Positions 14,274 to 22,858 of a stretch of 31,510 nucleotides of DNA are shown piece after piece; the first letter of the stretch is position 1, and the number at the start of each line of letters is the position of its first letter. Under the pieces are notes generated by a model. That model was not told the DNA's origin and ran no database searches. It worked only from the letters and a program-made list of their open reading frames with translations. Both the position numbers and the translations under genes were made by a program. Source of the stretch: DAIDJM01 sp964250215 (GTDB lineage Bacteria > Pseudomonadota > Alphaproteobacteria > Acetobacterales > Acetobacteraceae). The DNA lies in the NCBI GenBank assembly GCA_964250215.1, contig CAXUEX010000014.1, positions 1 through 31,510 of the forward strand, given 5' to 3'.

Positions 14274-16112
14274 TTGAGCGAAGCTGCGACCGCTGCCCCC
14301 GAACGGCACGAATTCGGCGCCGAGGTGGGTCGGCTGCTGGATCTTGTGGTGCATTCGCTCTATTCCGAGCGCGAAATTTTCTTGCGCGAACTGGTGGCCA
14401 ATGCGGCCGATGCGACCGATCGCCGGCGGTTCGAGGCGCTGACCGATCCCGCGGTCGGGGCGCAGCCGGAACCGAAGGTGCGGATCGTGCCGGACCGGCC
14501 GGCGCGCACGCTGACCATCGAAGACGACGGCATCGGCATGACGCGCGACGAACTGGCGCAAAATCTCGGCACCATCGCGCGTTCCGGCACGCGCGCGTTT
14601 TCGGCCAATCTGCACGCCGACGCGCAGCAGGCGCCGGCGCTGATCGGCCAGTTCGGCGTGGGGTTCTATGCCGCGTTCATGGTGGCCGAGCGCGTGACGG
14701 TGATTTCGCGCAAGGCTGGCACGGCAGAGGCATGGGAATGGGCATCCGACGGGCGCGGCGAATTCACGCTGGCGCCGGCCGTGCGGGAGCAGCCGGGCAC
14801 AACGATCGTTCTGCACCTGAAACCGGACGCCGACGAATATCTCGATGCGTACCGGCTGGAGACGGTGGTGCGCAAATGGGCCGATCACATCACGCTGCCG
14901 GTGACGGTGGCGCGGGACGGCCGCGACGTGCCGGCGAACGAGGGCACGGCGCTGTGGCGCAAGCCGAAGAGCGAAGTGAGCACGGAGGCCGCGACCGAAT
15001 TCTATCGCCATCTGGGCCATATGTTCGATGCGCCCTGGGCGACGCTGCAATGGCGCGCCGAGGGGCAACTGGAATTCTACGCACTGCTGTTCATTCCTGG
15101 ATCGCAGCCGTTCGATCTGCTGGAGGGCGATCGCGAAAGCCATGTGCGGCTGCACGTGCGGCGCATGTTCATCACCGCCGATGCGAAGCTGCTGCCGGAA
15201 TGGCTGCGCTTTGTGCAGGGCGTGGTGGATACCGAGGACCTGCCGCTGAACGTGAGCCGCGAAATGCTGCAAGCCACCCCGGTGCTGGCCCGCATCCGGC
15301 GCGCGGTGACTAATCGCGTGCTGACGGAGCTGAAGGCCAAGGCCAAGGACGATGCCGAATACGCAAAGTTCTGGGATAATTTTGGCACCGTTTTGAAAGA
15401 GGGCGCCTGGGGCGATACGGAGCACCGCGCCACGTTGGCTGAACTGATGCGGTTCCGCTCCTCGACGCAGGAGGGGCTGACCTCGCTGGCCGCTTACGTG
15501 CAGCGCATGAAGCCCGGCCAGACGGCCATCTATTACCTGACGGGCGACGATCCGGCGGCGCTGGCGGCGTCACCGCAACTGGAAGGATTTGCCGCGCGCG
15601 GCATCGAGGTGCTGCTGCTGGCCGATGCGGTGGATGCATTCTGGCCCGAGCGCATCGACAAGTTCGAGGAAAAGCCGCTGCGCAGCGTGACGCAGGGTGC
15701 GGCGGATTTGCCGTTTCTGCCGGGCGGCGAGGCCGCTGCCGGGGAGGCCGCCGATGTATCCGCGCTGGTGCCGGCATTGAAGGCGGCGCTGGGCGATGCG
15801 GTGGACGATGTGCGCCCCACCGATCGGCTGACCGACAGCGCCGTGGTGCTGGCCGCTTCGGCCAAGGGACCGGATTTGCAGCTTGTGCGGCTGATGCGGC
15901 GCAGCGGCCGCACGGTGCCGAGCCCGCCGCCGCTGCTGGAGATCAATCCGCGGCACGCGTTGATCCGCACGCTGGCGGGGCGCGTGGCGGCCGGCGCCGA
16001 TATCGCGGAGGAAGCGGCGACGCTGCTGGATCTGGCGCGCGTTCAGGAGGGCGAGGCGCCGCGCCATCCGGCGGAATTCGCGCGGCGAGTGGCCGCGGCG
16101 CTGGCCCGGTGA
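14274..16112 (+). CDS. htpG: Molecular chaperone HtpG (Hsp90 family)
   Basis: 612 residues, close to the usual 620-640. The ATP-binding GHKL domain shows ELVANAADATDRRR (catalytic Glu and Asn), DDGIGMT and IGQFGVGFYAAFMVA. The middle domain shows LFIPGSQPFDL, RRMFITADAKLLPEWLRFVQGV and DTEDLPLNVSREMLQ, and a full C-terminal dimerisation domain follows. TTG at 14274 is chosen: GGAG lies eight bases upstream, and translation from it gives MSEAATAAPERHEF directly before the conserved start. The frame is open further left but without a ribosome site. HtpG is an ATP-driven cytoplasmic chaperone for stress and client maturation. Here it is isolated, divergent from the carrier-protein operon and inside a repeat-flanked block; I found no clear heat-shock promoter. 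Confidence 0.96.
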   Translation: MSEAATAAPERHEFGAEVGRLLDLVVHSLYSEREIFLRELVANAADATDRRRFEALTDPAVGAQPEPKVRIVPDRPARTLTIEDDGIGMTRDELAQNLGTIARSGTRAFSANLHADAQQAPALIGQFGVGFYAAFMVAERVTVISRKAGTAEAWEWASDGRGEFTLAPAVREQPGTTIVLHLKPDADEYLDAYRLETVVRKWADHITLPVTVARDGRDVPANEGTALWRKPKSEVSTEAATEFYRHLGHMFDAPWATLQWRAEGQLEFYALLFIPGSQPFDLLEGDRESHVRLHVRRMFITADAKLLPEWLRFVQGVVDTEDLPLNVSREMLQATPVLARIRRAVTNRVLTELKAKAKDDAEYAKFWDNFGTVLKEGAWGDTEHRATLAELMRFRSSTQEGLTSLAAYVQRMKPGQTAIYYLTGDDPAALAASPQLEGFAARGIEVLLLADAVDAFWPERIDKFEEKPLRSVTQGAADLPFLPGGEAAAGEAADVSALVPALKAALGDAVDDVRPTDRLTDSAVVLAASAKGPDLQLVRLMRRSGRTVPSPPPLLEINPRHALIRTLAGRVAAGADIAEEAATLLDLARVQEGEAPRHPAEFARRVAAALAR

Positions 16113-16151
16113 CGACGCCGATTCAGGTGGCTTGCACGACCAATGCCGACG

Positions 16152-16205
16152 CTAGAGCGTGACCGGCTCGGATTGAATCGGATATCGGTGCCGGTCACGC
16201 TCTAG
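16152..16205. repeat. Palindromic repeat A, copy 2
   Basis: 15-base perfect arms, CTAGAGCGTGACCGG (16152-16166) and its complement (16191-16205), around a 24-base loop that shares its core with copy 1 at 12671. It lies 39 bases after the htpG stop and may also stop transcription, although no T-run follows. Confidence 0.88.
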
Positions 16206-16219
16206 GCCATTGTTTTGTC

Positions 16220-16265
16220 GAGCAACTTTATCGGCGCGCGGACGCGGTGTGTGCCGATGTTGCTC
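16220..16265. repeat. Palindromic repeat B, copy 3
   Basis: 46 bases with the same two-step stem (GAGCAAC, ATCGGC / GCCGAT, GTTGCTC) as copy 2, and in the same order and orientation after repeat A as at 12671-12852. The right end gives the TAG stop of the GT90 gene. Confidence 0.88.
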
Positions 16266-17485
16266 TAGCGCGATGCGGGGGCACTTGCGGCCGCGCCGTT
16301 GGTGAAGCACTCGCGATACAGCAGCAGCAATTGGGTGGTGTAGGCCAACACCGCCTCGCGGTTGAGATATTGCACCGCGAAGCGGGTGCTTTCCTCGGCG
16401 ATCGATTGCACGAGGCCGGGGGACCAGTCATCGATGTCGAGGAGTTTCTCGACGTCGCTATCCGCCGAAATCGGGATGTAGTGCCGCCAAGGCTGCAGCG
16501 CCTGGAAATAATACAGCAGGTCTGGCGAATCGTATTTCATCAGCACGCTTTGGCTGCGTAGCGCTATGGCCACGCGGGAGCAGGTGGCGCCGTTGCCGTC
16601 CATCGAAAGGAGGTATCTGCGCTGGAACTGCGCCTTCCATTGCACGGGCTCGCCCTGGCAGAACGGCATCTCGGCAAGGATGGCGCGCGCGGCTTCCTCG
16701 GTGGTTTGCACGATGTTGGGGAGACGGAACCGCACCCGGCCGTGGTCCTGAAAGAAGCGCGCGGCGCGCAGCCGGGGGAGCGCGCATTCTCGCGCCATCG
16801 CGGGCGTGATTTCGCCGCCGGTGGTGGAGCCTGAGAAGATCGCATCCGCCATCTTGTCCTCGTAGTGAACATCGTCGCGAAAATGTTCGCCTGCGTAGAA
16901 ATCGAAGACCAGAAAGTCGATGTCGGGCAGCAGGATGCCACGCTGTTCGATTCGTTTCTGAAAGCAGAACACCGGAACGATGGGCGTGAACGGCAGTTTG
17001 TCGTTCAGTTCCAGCGCGAGCGTCGCGTGGTAGTCGTCCGGCAGGGCGGCAGCGGCCATCCGGAAAAGGTTGAGATAATGGTCAGCCCGGCCGAGCGCGC
17101 CCTCTTCATGCAGCGCGGGGGCTTTCTCCACGCGCTCCACCTGGGACCCCTGCAAGCGATACAGGAACAGGCGCGGATCGGTTTCGTTTAGATGCTGGAA
17201 CACCTTTGCGGCATCCTCGGGATCGGCCGGATGCAGCCGCCAATGCGCGAGTTCGCGTGCCGCCCAGGCGCGCAAAGTGAAGTCGCGGTCGGCGGCCTGG
17301 ACAGCGGCGGAAGCAGGCGAGGGTTCAGGCAGCCGGGTTGTCTCGGGTGCAATGGCTGACGCGCGTGCGCGCTCGCCGAACAAGGTTTCGAAACCGCCGT
17401 CCGGCGATGGCGCTGGCGGCGGCTCGGGCTTGGCGGCGAAGCGGCGCCAGAAGCCGGTTGCGCGTTGCGCGGAATGGTCCGCCAT
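16265..17485 (-). CDS. Glycosyltransferase family 90 (CAP10-like)
   Basis: 406 residues. The N-terminal 70 residues are low-complexity and Pro/Ala-rich. The GT90/CAP10 region is clear in the C-terminal half: KMADAIFSGSTTGG (the 'RGSTTG' motif), RYLLSMDGNGATCSRVAIAL ('K/RYL..DGN'), LRSQSVLMKYDS and LQPWRHYIPI. Members add xylose, glucose or other sugars to LPS, capsule or glycoprotein acceptors. No signal peptide is seen, unlike eukaryotic members. It starts seven bases after the prfA stop, so it is probably read with prfA. In many alphaproteobacteria this position holds prmC. Its stop codon is supplied by the edge of a dispersed repeat. Acceptor unknown, possibly the same surface polysaccharide. 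Confidence 0.85.
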   Translation of the reverse strand: MADHSAQRATGFWRRFAAKPEPPPAPSPDGGFETLFGERARASAIAPETTRLPEPSPASAAVQAADRDFTLRAWAARELAHWRLHPADPEDAAKVFQHLNETDPRLFLYRLQGSQVERVEKAPALHEEGALGRADHYLNLFRMAAAALPDDYHATLALELNDKLPFTPIVPVFCFQKRIEQRGILLPDIDFLVFDFYAGEHFRDDVHYEDKMADAIFSGSTTGGEITPAMARECALPRLRAARFFQDHGRVRFRLPNIVQTTEEAARAILAEMPFCQGEPVQWKAQFQRRYLLSMDGNGATCSRVAIALRSQSVLMKYDSPDLLYYFQALQPWRHYIPISADSDVEKLLDIDDWSPGLVQSIAEESTRFAVQYLNREAVLAYTTQLLLLYRECFTNGAAASAPASR

Positions 17486-17492
17486 CGCTTCG

Positions 17493-18551
17493 TCAATCCT
17501 CGGCGGCCAGGCGCGCGGCCTGGTCTTCGGCGGTCAGCGCATCGACGAATTCGTCGAATTCACCCGCCATTACGCGATCGATCTTGTAGAGCGTGAGGTT
17601 GATCCGGTGATCGGAAACGCGACCTTGCGGAAAGTTGTAGGTGCGGATGCGCTCGCTCCGGTCGCCGGTTCCCACCTGGCTCTTGCGGTCGGCCGCGCGT
17701 GCGCTGTCGAGCGAGCTGCGTTGCTGCTCGTAAAGCCGGGCGCGGAGAATTTTCATGGCCTTTGCGCGGTTCTTGTGCTGGCTTCGTTCCTCCTGCATGG
17801 CCACGGCGATGCCGCTGGGCAGATGCGTGATCCGCACGGCGCTGTCGGTTTTGTTCACGTGCTGGCCGCCGGCGCCAGAGGCGCGGTAGGTATCGATTTT
17901 CAAATCGGCTTCGTTCACCTGCACATCCACCTCCTCGGCCTCCGGCAGCACGGCCACCGTAATGGTTGATGTGTGGATTCGCCCCTGCGTTTCGGTGGCG
18001 GGCACGCGCTGCACGCGATGCACGCCGCTTTCGTATTTCAGCCGCGCGAATACGCCGGCACCGGTAATTTCCGCGATGCCTTCCTTGATGCCGCCCAGCT
18101 CGGTATCGGCGTATTCCAGCATTTCGAACCGCCAGCCGCGCATTGCCGCATATTTCTGATAAGCGCCGAACAGTTCGGCCGCGAACAGGCCCGCTTCGTC
18201 GCCGCCGGCGGCGGGGCGGATTTCCAGGATGGCGCTGCGATCGTCGGCTTCGTCTTTCGGCAGCAATGCCAGGCGGATTTCGTGGCGCAGGGCGGGTAGG
18301 GTTTCGCGCAGCACGCGCAGCTCGTCCTCCGCCAGGCCGCGCATTTCGGGATCGGCCAGCATCTGCTCGATTTCGGCCGCCTGGGTTTCCGCCGCGCGCA
18401 GCTGTGCGATGCGGGCCACCACGGGCTCCAGCTCGGCCAGTTCGCGTGAGGCGCGCACAAACGCAGCACCGCCAATGGCGTCGCTGAGCAGCGCGCGAAG
18501 TTCCTCCGCGCGGGCAAAGATGCGATCGAATTTCGAGTCCAGCGTGCTCAT
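17493..18551 (-). CDS. prfA: Peptide chain release factor 1
   Basis: 352 residues, normal length. It recognises UAA and UAG: the tripeptide PAT (RVPATETQGRIHTS) typical of RF1 is present, not the SPF of RF2. The peptidyl-tRNA hydrolysis motif GGQ is in SGAGGQHVNKTDSAVRITH. The C-terminal domain SERIRTYNFPQGRVSDHRINLTLYKID is conserved. ATG at 18551 is the only sensible start; the ribosome site is weak. It lies 36 bases downstream of hisS, with a palindromic repeat between, and is followed at once by the GT90 gene rather than by prmC, whose product normally methylates the GGQ glutamine. Confidence 0.97.
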   Translation of the reverse strand: MSTLDSKFDRIFARAEELRALLSDAIGGAAFVRASRELAELEPVVARIAQLRAAETQAAEIEQMLADPEMRGLAEDELRVLRETLPALRHEIRLALLPKDEADDRSAILEIRPAAGGDEAGLFAAELFGAYQKYAAMRGWRFEMLEYADTELGGIKEGIAEITGAGVFARLKYESGVHRVQRVPATETQGRIHTSTITVAVLPEAEEVDVQVNEADLKIDTYRASGAGGQHVNKTDSAVRITHLPSGIAVAMQEERSQHKNRAKAMKILRARLYEQQRSSLDSARAADRKSQVGTGDRSERIRTYNFPQGRVSDHRINLTLYKIDRVMAGEFDEFVDALTAEDQAARLAAED

Positions 18552-18576
18552 GATCTTAAATTGAAAAAAGTTCTTT

Positions 18577-18600
18577 GCTTCTTTCTTTCAAGAAAGAAGC
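18577..18600. repeat. Palindromic repeat C, copy 1, overlapping the end of hisS
   Basis: Perfect 11-base arms (GCTTCTTTCTT and its complement) around TC. The flanks are also shared with copy 2 at 29998 (AAGTTCTTTG before, TTCTTTC-like after). The TGA stop of hisS (18588-18590) lies in the centre, so the last hisS codons come from the element. It could form a strong hairpin in the hisS-prfA transcript and act as a terminator, attenuator or 3' end stabiliser. Confidence 0.85.
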
Positions 18601-19826
18601 GCTTTCTTCACCTCGCCCCGTGCGACGCGCACCTGCTCCCCCGTATCGAGATATTTCACCGTAACCATTCCTGCCTCCCGCTCGGAGCCCCCGATCAGCA
18701 GCGCTGCGCGCGCGGCGATGCGATTGGCCCGTTCCAGCCGCCGCTTCGCATTGCCCCGGTAGGCCATTTCCGACCGCACGCCGGCTTGCCGCAATTCCTG
18801 CAGCAATGCCAGCGCATCGGCCTCGCTTTCCGCATCCATCGGCACCACGGCAACAGGGCGCGGCGCGGGCGGCGGTTCGCGCAGCAGCATGGCCAGGCGA
18901 TCGACGCCGGCGGCCCAACCGACGGCCGGGGTGGGCGGGCCGCCCATTTGCTCGACCAGGCCATCGTAGCGGCCGCCGCCAAGCACGGTTCCCTGCGCGC
19001 CGAGCTGCGTTGTTACGAACTCGAACGCGGTGTGATTGTAGTAATCCAGCCCCCGCACGATGCGTGGATTTTCCACAAAGGCCACGCCGAGCTGTTGCAG
19101 GTGCGCGCGCAGTCGGTCGTAGAACTGCGCCGCCTCTGCAGTCAGGAACGCGAAAATCGAAGGCGCGGCAGCGACGAGCGGGCGGTCGGCGGGATCTTTG
19201 CTGTCGAGGATGCGCAGCGGGTTGTGCGCCAGCCGCTGTCGGCTTTCGGTGGACAGGGCATCCTGGTGCGCGGAAAAATGCGCCACCAACGCCTGGCGCC
19301 AGGCCGCGCGGCTGGCTGCGTCGCCGAGCGTGTTCAGTTCCAGCGTGATTTCCGCCGCCAATCCGAGCGCTGCCAGGATATCCCGGCCGAGCGCAATCAC
19401 CTCGGCATCGGCCAGCGGCTCCGCGGGGCCGATCAGTTCCGCGCCGATCTGCGTGAACTGGCGAAAGCGGCCTTTCTGCGGCCGCTCATAACGGAACATC
19501 GGGCCGGCATAGAACACCTTCTGCGGCAGCGATTGCGTCAGCCCATTGCTCACCAGCGCGCGGCAGGCGCCGGCGGTGTTCTCCGGGCGCAACGTCAGGC
19601 TTTCGCCGCCGCGGTCCTGGAAGGTGTACATCTCCTTCGTTACCACATCCGAGGTTTCGCCCAGCGTGCGGGCGAACACGCTTGTGGCCTCGAAGATCGG
19701 TGTGGACCACTCGTCGAAGCCGTAGCCTTCGGCGACCCGCCGGCTCGTGGCGAGGATGTGCGCATGACGCCGCTGTTCCTCGCCCAGAATGTCGCGAGTG
19801 CCGCGGGCGGGTTGTAAACTTTGCAA
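18588..19826 (-). CDS. hisS: Histidyl-tRNA synthetase
   Basis: 412 residues, class II synthetase that charges tRNA-His. Seen motifs: LQPARGTRDILGEE at the N-terminus, TLRPENTAGACRAL and MFRYERPQKGRFRQFTQIGAE (motif 2), the HisRS-specific RGLDYYNHTAFEF, and GGGRYDGL plus AVGWAAGVDRLAMLL (motif 3). The C-terminal anticodon-binding domain is present. TTG at 19826 is the start: GGAG lies six bases before it and the protein then begins MQSLQPARGTRD as in homologues. The last few residues (ALLS) are coded by palindromic repeat C. Upstream is a secreted phosphoesterase gene on the same strand with a small hairpin between; downstream is prfA. Confidence 0.97.
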   Translation of the reverse strand: MQSLQPARGTRDILGEEQRRHAHILATSRRVAEGYGFDEWSTPIFEATSVFARTLGETSDVVTKEMYTFQDRGGESLTLRPENTAGACRALVSNGLTQSLPQKVFYAGPMFRYERPQKGRFRQFTQIGAELIGPAEPLADAEVIALGRDILAALGLAAEITLELNTLGDAASRAAWRQALVAHFSAHQDALSTESRQRLAHNPLRILDSKDPADRPLVAAAPSIFAFLTAEAAQFYDRLRAHLQQLGVAFVENPRIVRGLDYYNHTAFEFVTTQLGAQGTVLGGGRYDGLVEQMGGPPTPAVGWAAGVDRLAMLLREPPPAPRPVAVVPMDAESEADALALLQELRQAGVRSEMAYRGNAKRRLERANRIAARAALLIGGSEREAGMVTVKYLDTGEQVRVARGEVKKALLS

Positions 19827-19845
19827 AACAAGCTCCTAGACAAGG

Positions 19846-19862
19846 CTGAGGCTCCGCCCCAG
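19846..19862 (-). terminator. Small GC hairpin between the phosphoesterase gene and hisS
   Basis: On the minus strand CTGGGG-CGGAG-CCTCAG forms a six-pair stem (one G-U pair). It lies in the 42-base gap between the phosphoesterase stop and the hisS start and ends 10 bases before the hisS ribosome site. There is no T-run, so it may be a weak terminator, a processing site or a dispersed repeat. Confidence 0.35.
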
Positions 19863-19868
19863 GCCCCA

Positions 19869-22727
19869 TTACTTATTCGGATACGGGGCGCCGCCTTTCA
19901 AACCTTCCCATAAAATGCGATTGTATCGGTCCGCCGGGATGCGGTCCTCGCTCGACCAGTCGAAGCCTTTGGTTTTCGCGGCCCACCACGAAGCCGAATG
20001 CGTTGGATACACGCGCGGGCCGGAAGCGAAATGCATCCGCGCGCCGTTCGGGAACAGGCCGGTGCCTTGCAGGATGGTGGATGGCATGGCCGTGAAGCTC
20101 CAACTCGTCTGGTTGAGGTCGAACACGTCGCTCATCGGTCCCTGCGTCACGTCGTTCAGATTGAGGAAGCCGGTGCCGAGAATTTCCTCGATGGTTCGGA
20201 CCATGTTGACCGTGGTGTAGCGATCGGAAACGATGGCCTTCTGTTTCACATAGGGGCCGATCACATAAGCCGTGCTGCGGTGCGCATCGACATGGTCGGC
20301 GCCGTCCTGCGCATCGTCCTCCACCACGAAGATCAGCGTGTTCGCGGCATACGGGCTCGCCGCCACCGCCTGCACCAGGGCGCCCACGGCGTAATCGTTG
20401 TCCGCCTGCTGCAAGTCGGGCGTGTTGATGCCGGCGGCCGCGGTGCTGAAACTGCCGGTGTGATCGTGCATCAGCCGCACCAGCGAGAGCGCGGGCAGAT
20501 TGCCGGCACTAACGTATTGAGCAAATTCGCGCGCCCATTCCTGTTCCCGCCAGGTGTCCGGGAACGCATTGTCGAAGCCGCGATAATAGATGTCGGTGAA
20601 AGGTGCTAGCGTGGGATTGGCGCTCCACGCCACCTGCTCGCCGATCGCGGCGGGGTTTTGCGTGAGCGGGATGCCGCCGATGCCGGTGGGAATATTGTAG
20701 CGCACGAGATCGATGAAGAAGCCGTAATTGCGCACCGACAATCCCGCGCGCAGCGCCTGGTCCCAGATATACCCCTGGCCCGGCGGCGTGCCCACCGGGC
20801 CGTCGGTGGCGAAATCGTCGGCCAGCCCGGGCAGCAAATTGGCGACGCCGCCGGGAAACGCATTGCCCAGCACGTCATACAGATTGCCGATGCCGCTTAT
20901 GGTAGGATACGAGGCTTCGCGGCCGGCCTGATCCAGCGCCACATTGATAAGCCGATTCAGGCCCTCGCTGTCGTTCTGGAAACCGCGGTTGGCGTAGTTC
21001 GGCGGAATAGTTTTTACGCCGAAATCGCTTTCCCGGGCCTCGGTGCTCCACGGCCAGCCATTGCCGCTCACCTCGCCGCTGTCATAGAAATTGTCGAGCG
21101 TGACGAAGCCACCGGCCAGCGCGTGCAGATTGGGCGTAATCGCGGCGCCGTATTCGGTGAGCGCCGCATCGCCGTTCGAGCCGTTGCCGAGATCGCCCAG
21201 CACCTGATCGAAGGTGCGGTTCTCCTTGATCACGTAGATCACATGCTTGATCTTCCTGCGCAACGCCGCAATTATTTGATGGTCGGCCGCGCTTTCGCGG
21301 AACGCAAAGTTGTTGTTCGCCGCCACGGTGGCGGTGAGCGACGCCAGCGCCGATCCGCTCGGCACCGGCAGGGTGAGAAAGCCAGCCTGTTCCAATTGCA
21401 GAATATACTGGTTGGCGGCATTGTTGCGGTACATCGGATTGGGGCCCGGCACGCTCTTGCCGTTCACTACATACAGCGTGCTGCCGTCGGCGCTTACGCT
21501 CGCCGAATGCGGGTACCAGCCAGTGGGGATCAGCCCGGTCGTGGCAAGGGCGCCGCTGCCGTTCAGCGCGATCACGGAAACCGCGTTCACGCCGCCATCG
21601 GTGACATAGAGAAAATTGCCGTCGCGCGAGACCGCGAGCCCGTTCGGCGCCGCGCCGGTAAGGCCACCATGGCCGCTGAAGCTACCCAGCACGGGTAGCT
21701 GCGCCACCACCGTATCGTGCTGCGTCTCGATGATGGCGATGCGATCGTAATTGTCTTGCGCCACATACAGCCGGCCGCCGTCGGGGCTCAGCGCCAGGCT
21801 GTTCGGCGTGCCGCGCAACGGAATGCGGAACACCGTGCCGGTGTCCGGCGGAATGTCGCGTAGCGGGAACAGATCCACTTCGCGGTCGCGTATCGAGCTG
21901 ACATAGGCGAAATAGCCGCGTTGCGCATTGCCGCCGATTGCGACCGAAAACGGCGCCTCGCCCCCGGGCGTGCCGGATAGCGAGGGCGTGTTCGCATACG
22001 GCCGCAGATCGTATTCCCACAACACGGTGTTGCTGGTGGTGTCGATCAGCGAGAGGCTGTCGTTGCCGATGTTCGTCACCAGCAGGCGCGTGCCATCGGG
22101 CGTGATCGCCAGTCCGGCGGCTTCGGCGGCTTGCAGAATCCCGATGCCGTTGCCCAGGAACGGCGCCAGCTGCGTGCCGTTGCCGGTGAGGTTTCTGGCA
22201 TAGCTGGTGTGGCCCAGCGGAATGGTCGCGCTCGGGCCCCAGATGCCGCCGGAATTGGCGAACGCGAACACCGCGTCGCTCACGCCGCCCGATACATAGA
22301 AATGCGTGCCATCCGGGGCCCATACCAGGCCGCAGAAACTGTTCGGGATCAGCAGCACCTGCTTCTGCACCGGTGCCCGCCGATGCGTACCCGAAACATC
22401 ATACACGAACACGTATTCGTTCGAGGCGAACGGCTCCGGCTGGCCGGCATCCACGCCGCTGGAGTAGTTGAGCCGGTTGTAGCCGCTGGTTAGGATCAGC
22501 AGCGTGTTGCCATCGGGGCTCAGCGCGGTGCGCACGGCCTGGCCCGCGTCGTAGGTGGGATGATCGGGCAGGCCCGGGTTCAGCGGGGTGAAGATGGCGC
22601 CCGGTGCCGCTTGCGGCGTGATCGTCTGGCCGGTGGGCAACAGGATGCTGCCTTGGCCGAAAGCCGCGCCGCTTCCCAGCGCGGCCGCCAGGCAAACCCA
22701 GCCGCGAAGTTTCCGCATCCCAGCCAT
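19869..22727 (-). CDS. Secreted beta-propeller (YncE-like) protein with C-terminal phosphoesterase domain
   Basis: 952 residues. The signal peptide is MAGMRKLRGWVCLAAALGSG to about AAFGQ. Residues about 60-480 hold repeated propeller blades (LALSPDGGRLYVAQDNYDRIAIIE, GLAVSRDGNFLYVTDGGVNAVSVI, SVSADGSTLYVVNGKS). From about 510 a PF04185-type phosphoesterase/alkaline-phosphatase-superfamily domain begins with HVIYVIKENRTFDQVLGDLG (the ENR[TS]FD metal-site motif). It continues with SLVRLMHDHTGS and IFVVEDDAQDGADHVDAHRS, which carry the second set of Asp/His ligands. ATG at 22727 has GGGAGGA eight bases upstream; the longer frame to 22802 lacks one. It should act outside the inner membrane on phosphate esters (phosphatase or phospholipase C like). 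The substrate is unknown and there is no evident functional link to hisS. Confidence 0.87.
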   Translation of the reverse strand: MAGMRKLRGWVCLAAALGSGAAFGQGSILLPTGQTITPQAAPGAIFTPLNPGLPDHPTYDAGQAVRTALSPDGNTLLILTSGYNRLNYSSGVDAGQPEPFASNEYVFVYDVSGTHRRAPVQKQVLLIPNSFCGLVWAPDGTHFYVSGGVSDAVFAFANSGGIWGPSATIPLGHTSYARNLTGNGTQLAPFLGNGIGILQAAEAAGLAITPDGTRLLVTNIGNDSLSLIDTTSNTVLWEYDLRPYANTPSLSGTPGGEAPFSVAIGGNAQRGYFAYVSSIRDREVDLFPLRDIPPDTGTVFRIPLRGTPNSLALSPDGGRLYVAQDNYDRIAIIETQHDTVVAQLPVLGSFSGHGGLTGAAPNGLAVSRDGNFLYVTDGGVNAVSVIALNGSGALATTGLIPTGWYPHSASVSADGSTLYVVNGKSVPGPNPMYRNNAANQYILQLEQAGFLTLPVPSGSALASLTATVAANNNFAFRESAADHQIIAALRRKIKHVIYVIKENRTFDQVLGDLGNGSNGDAALTEYGAAITPNLHALAGGFVTLDNFYDSGEVSGNGWPWSTEARESDFGVKTIPPNYANRGFQNDSEGLNRLINVALDQAGREASYPTISGIGNLYDVLGNAFPGGVANLLPGLADDFATDGPVGTPPGQGYIWDQALRAGLSVRNYGFFIDLVRYNIPTGIGGIPLTQNPAAIGEQVAWSANPTLAPFTDIYYRGFDNAFPDTWREQEWAREFAQYVSAGNLPALSLVRLMHDHTGSFSTAAAGINTPDLQQADNDYAVGALVQAVAASPYAANTLIFVVEDDAQDGADHVDAHRSTAYVIGPYVKQKAIVSDRYTTVNMVRTIEEILGTGFLNLNDVTQGPMSDVFDLNQTSWSFTAMPSTILQGTGLFPNGARMHFASGPRVYPTHSASWWAAKTKGFDWSSEDRIPADRYNRILWEGLKGGAPYPNK

Positions 22728-22858
22728 GGTATCCTCCCGTTTCGCGCGCCCGCTCCGGAGCGCCGGCCGCAATATACGCGAGCCGGAACGGGGAACCAGC
22801 ATGGTCGGGCGGCCCCTTCTGCGTGACCGGCTGCGCGATAGCGCCAGACCGCCAGGGT

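Noticed and set aside
13944..15425. Minus-strand frame of nearly 500 codons opposite htpG
   Set aside because: Composition is His/Arg/Gln-rich shadow sequence; htpG on the other strand is certain.
12671..16265. Composite transposon or genomic island
   Set aside because: Direct repeats flank the block, but there is no transposase, integrase, tRNA target or visible target-site duplication; only the repeat-mediated rearrangement idea was kept.
18561..19817. Plus-strand frame opposite hisS, and similar long plus-strand frames at 20658-21698, 24554-25807, 26947-28251 and 30036-31508
   Set aside because: All are antisense frames to clear genes and show no motif or ribosome site of their own.
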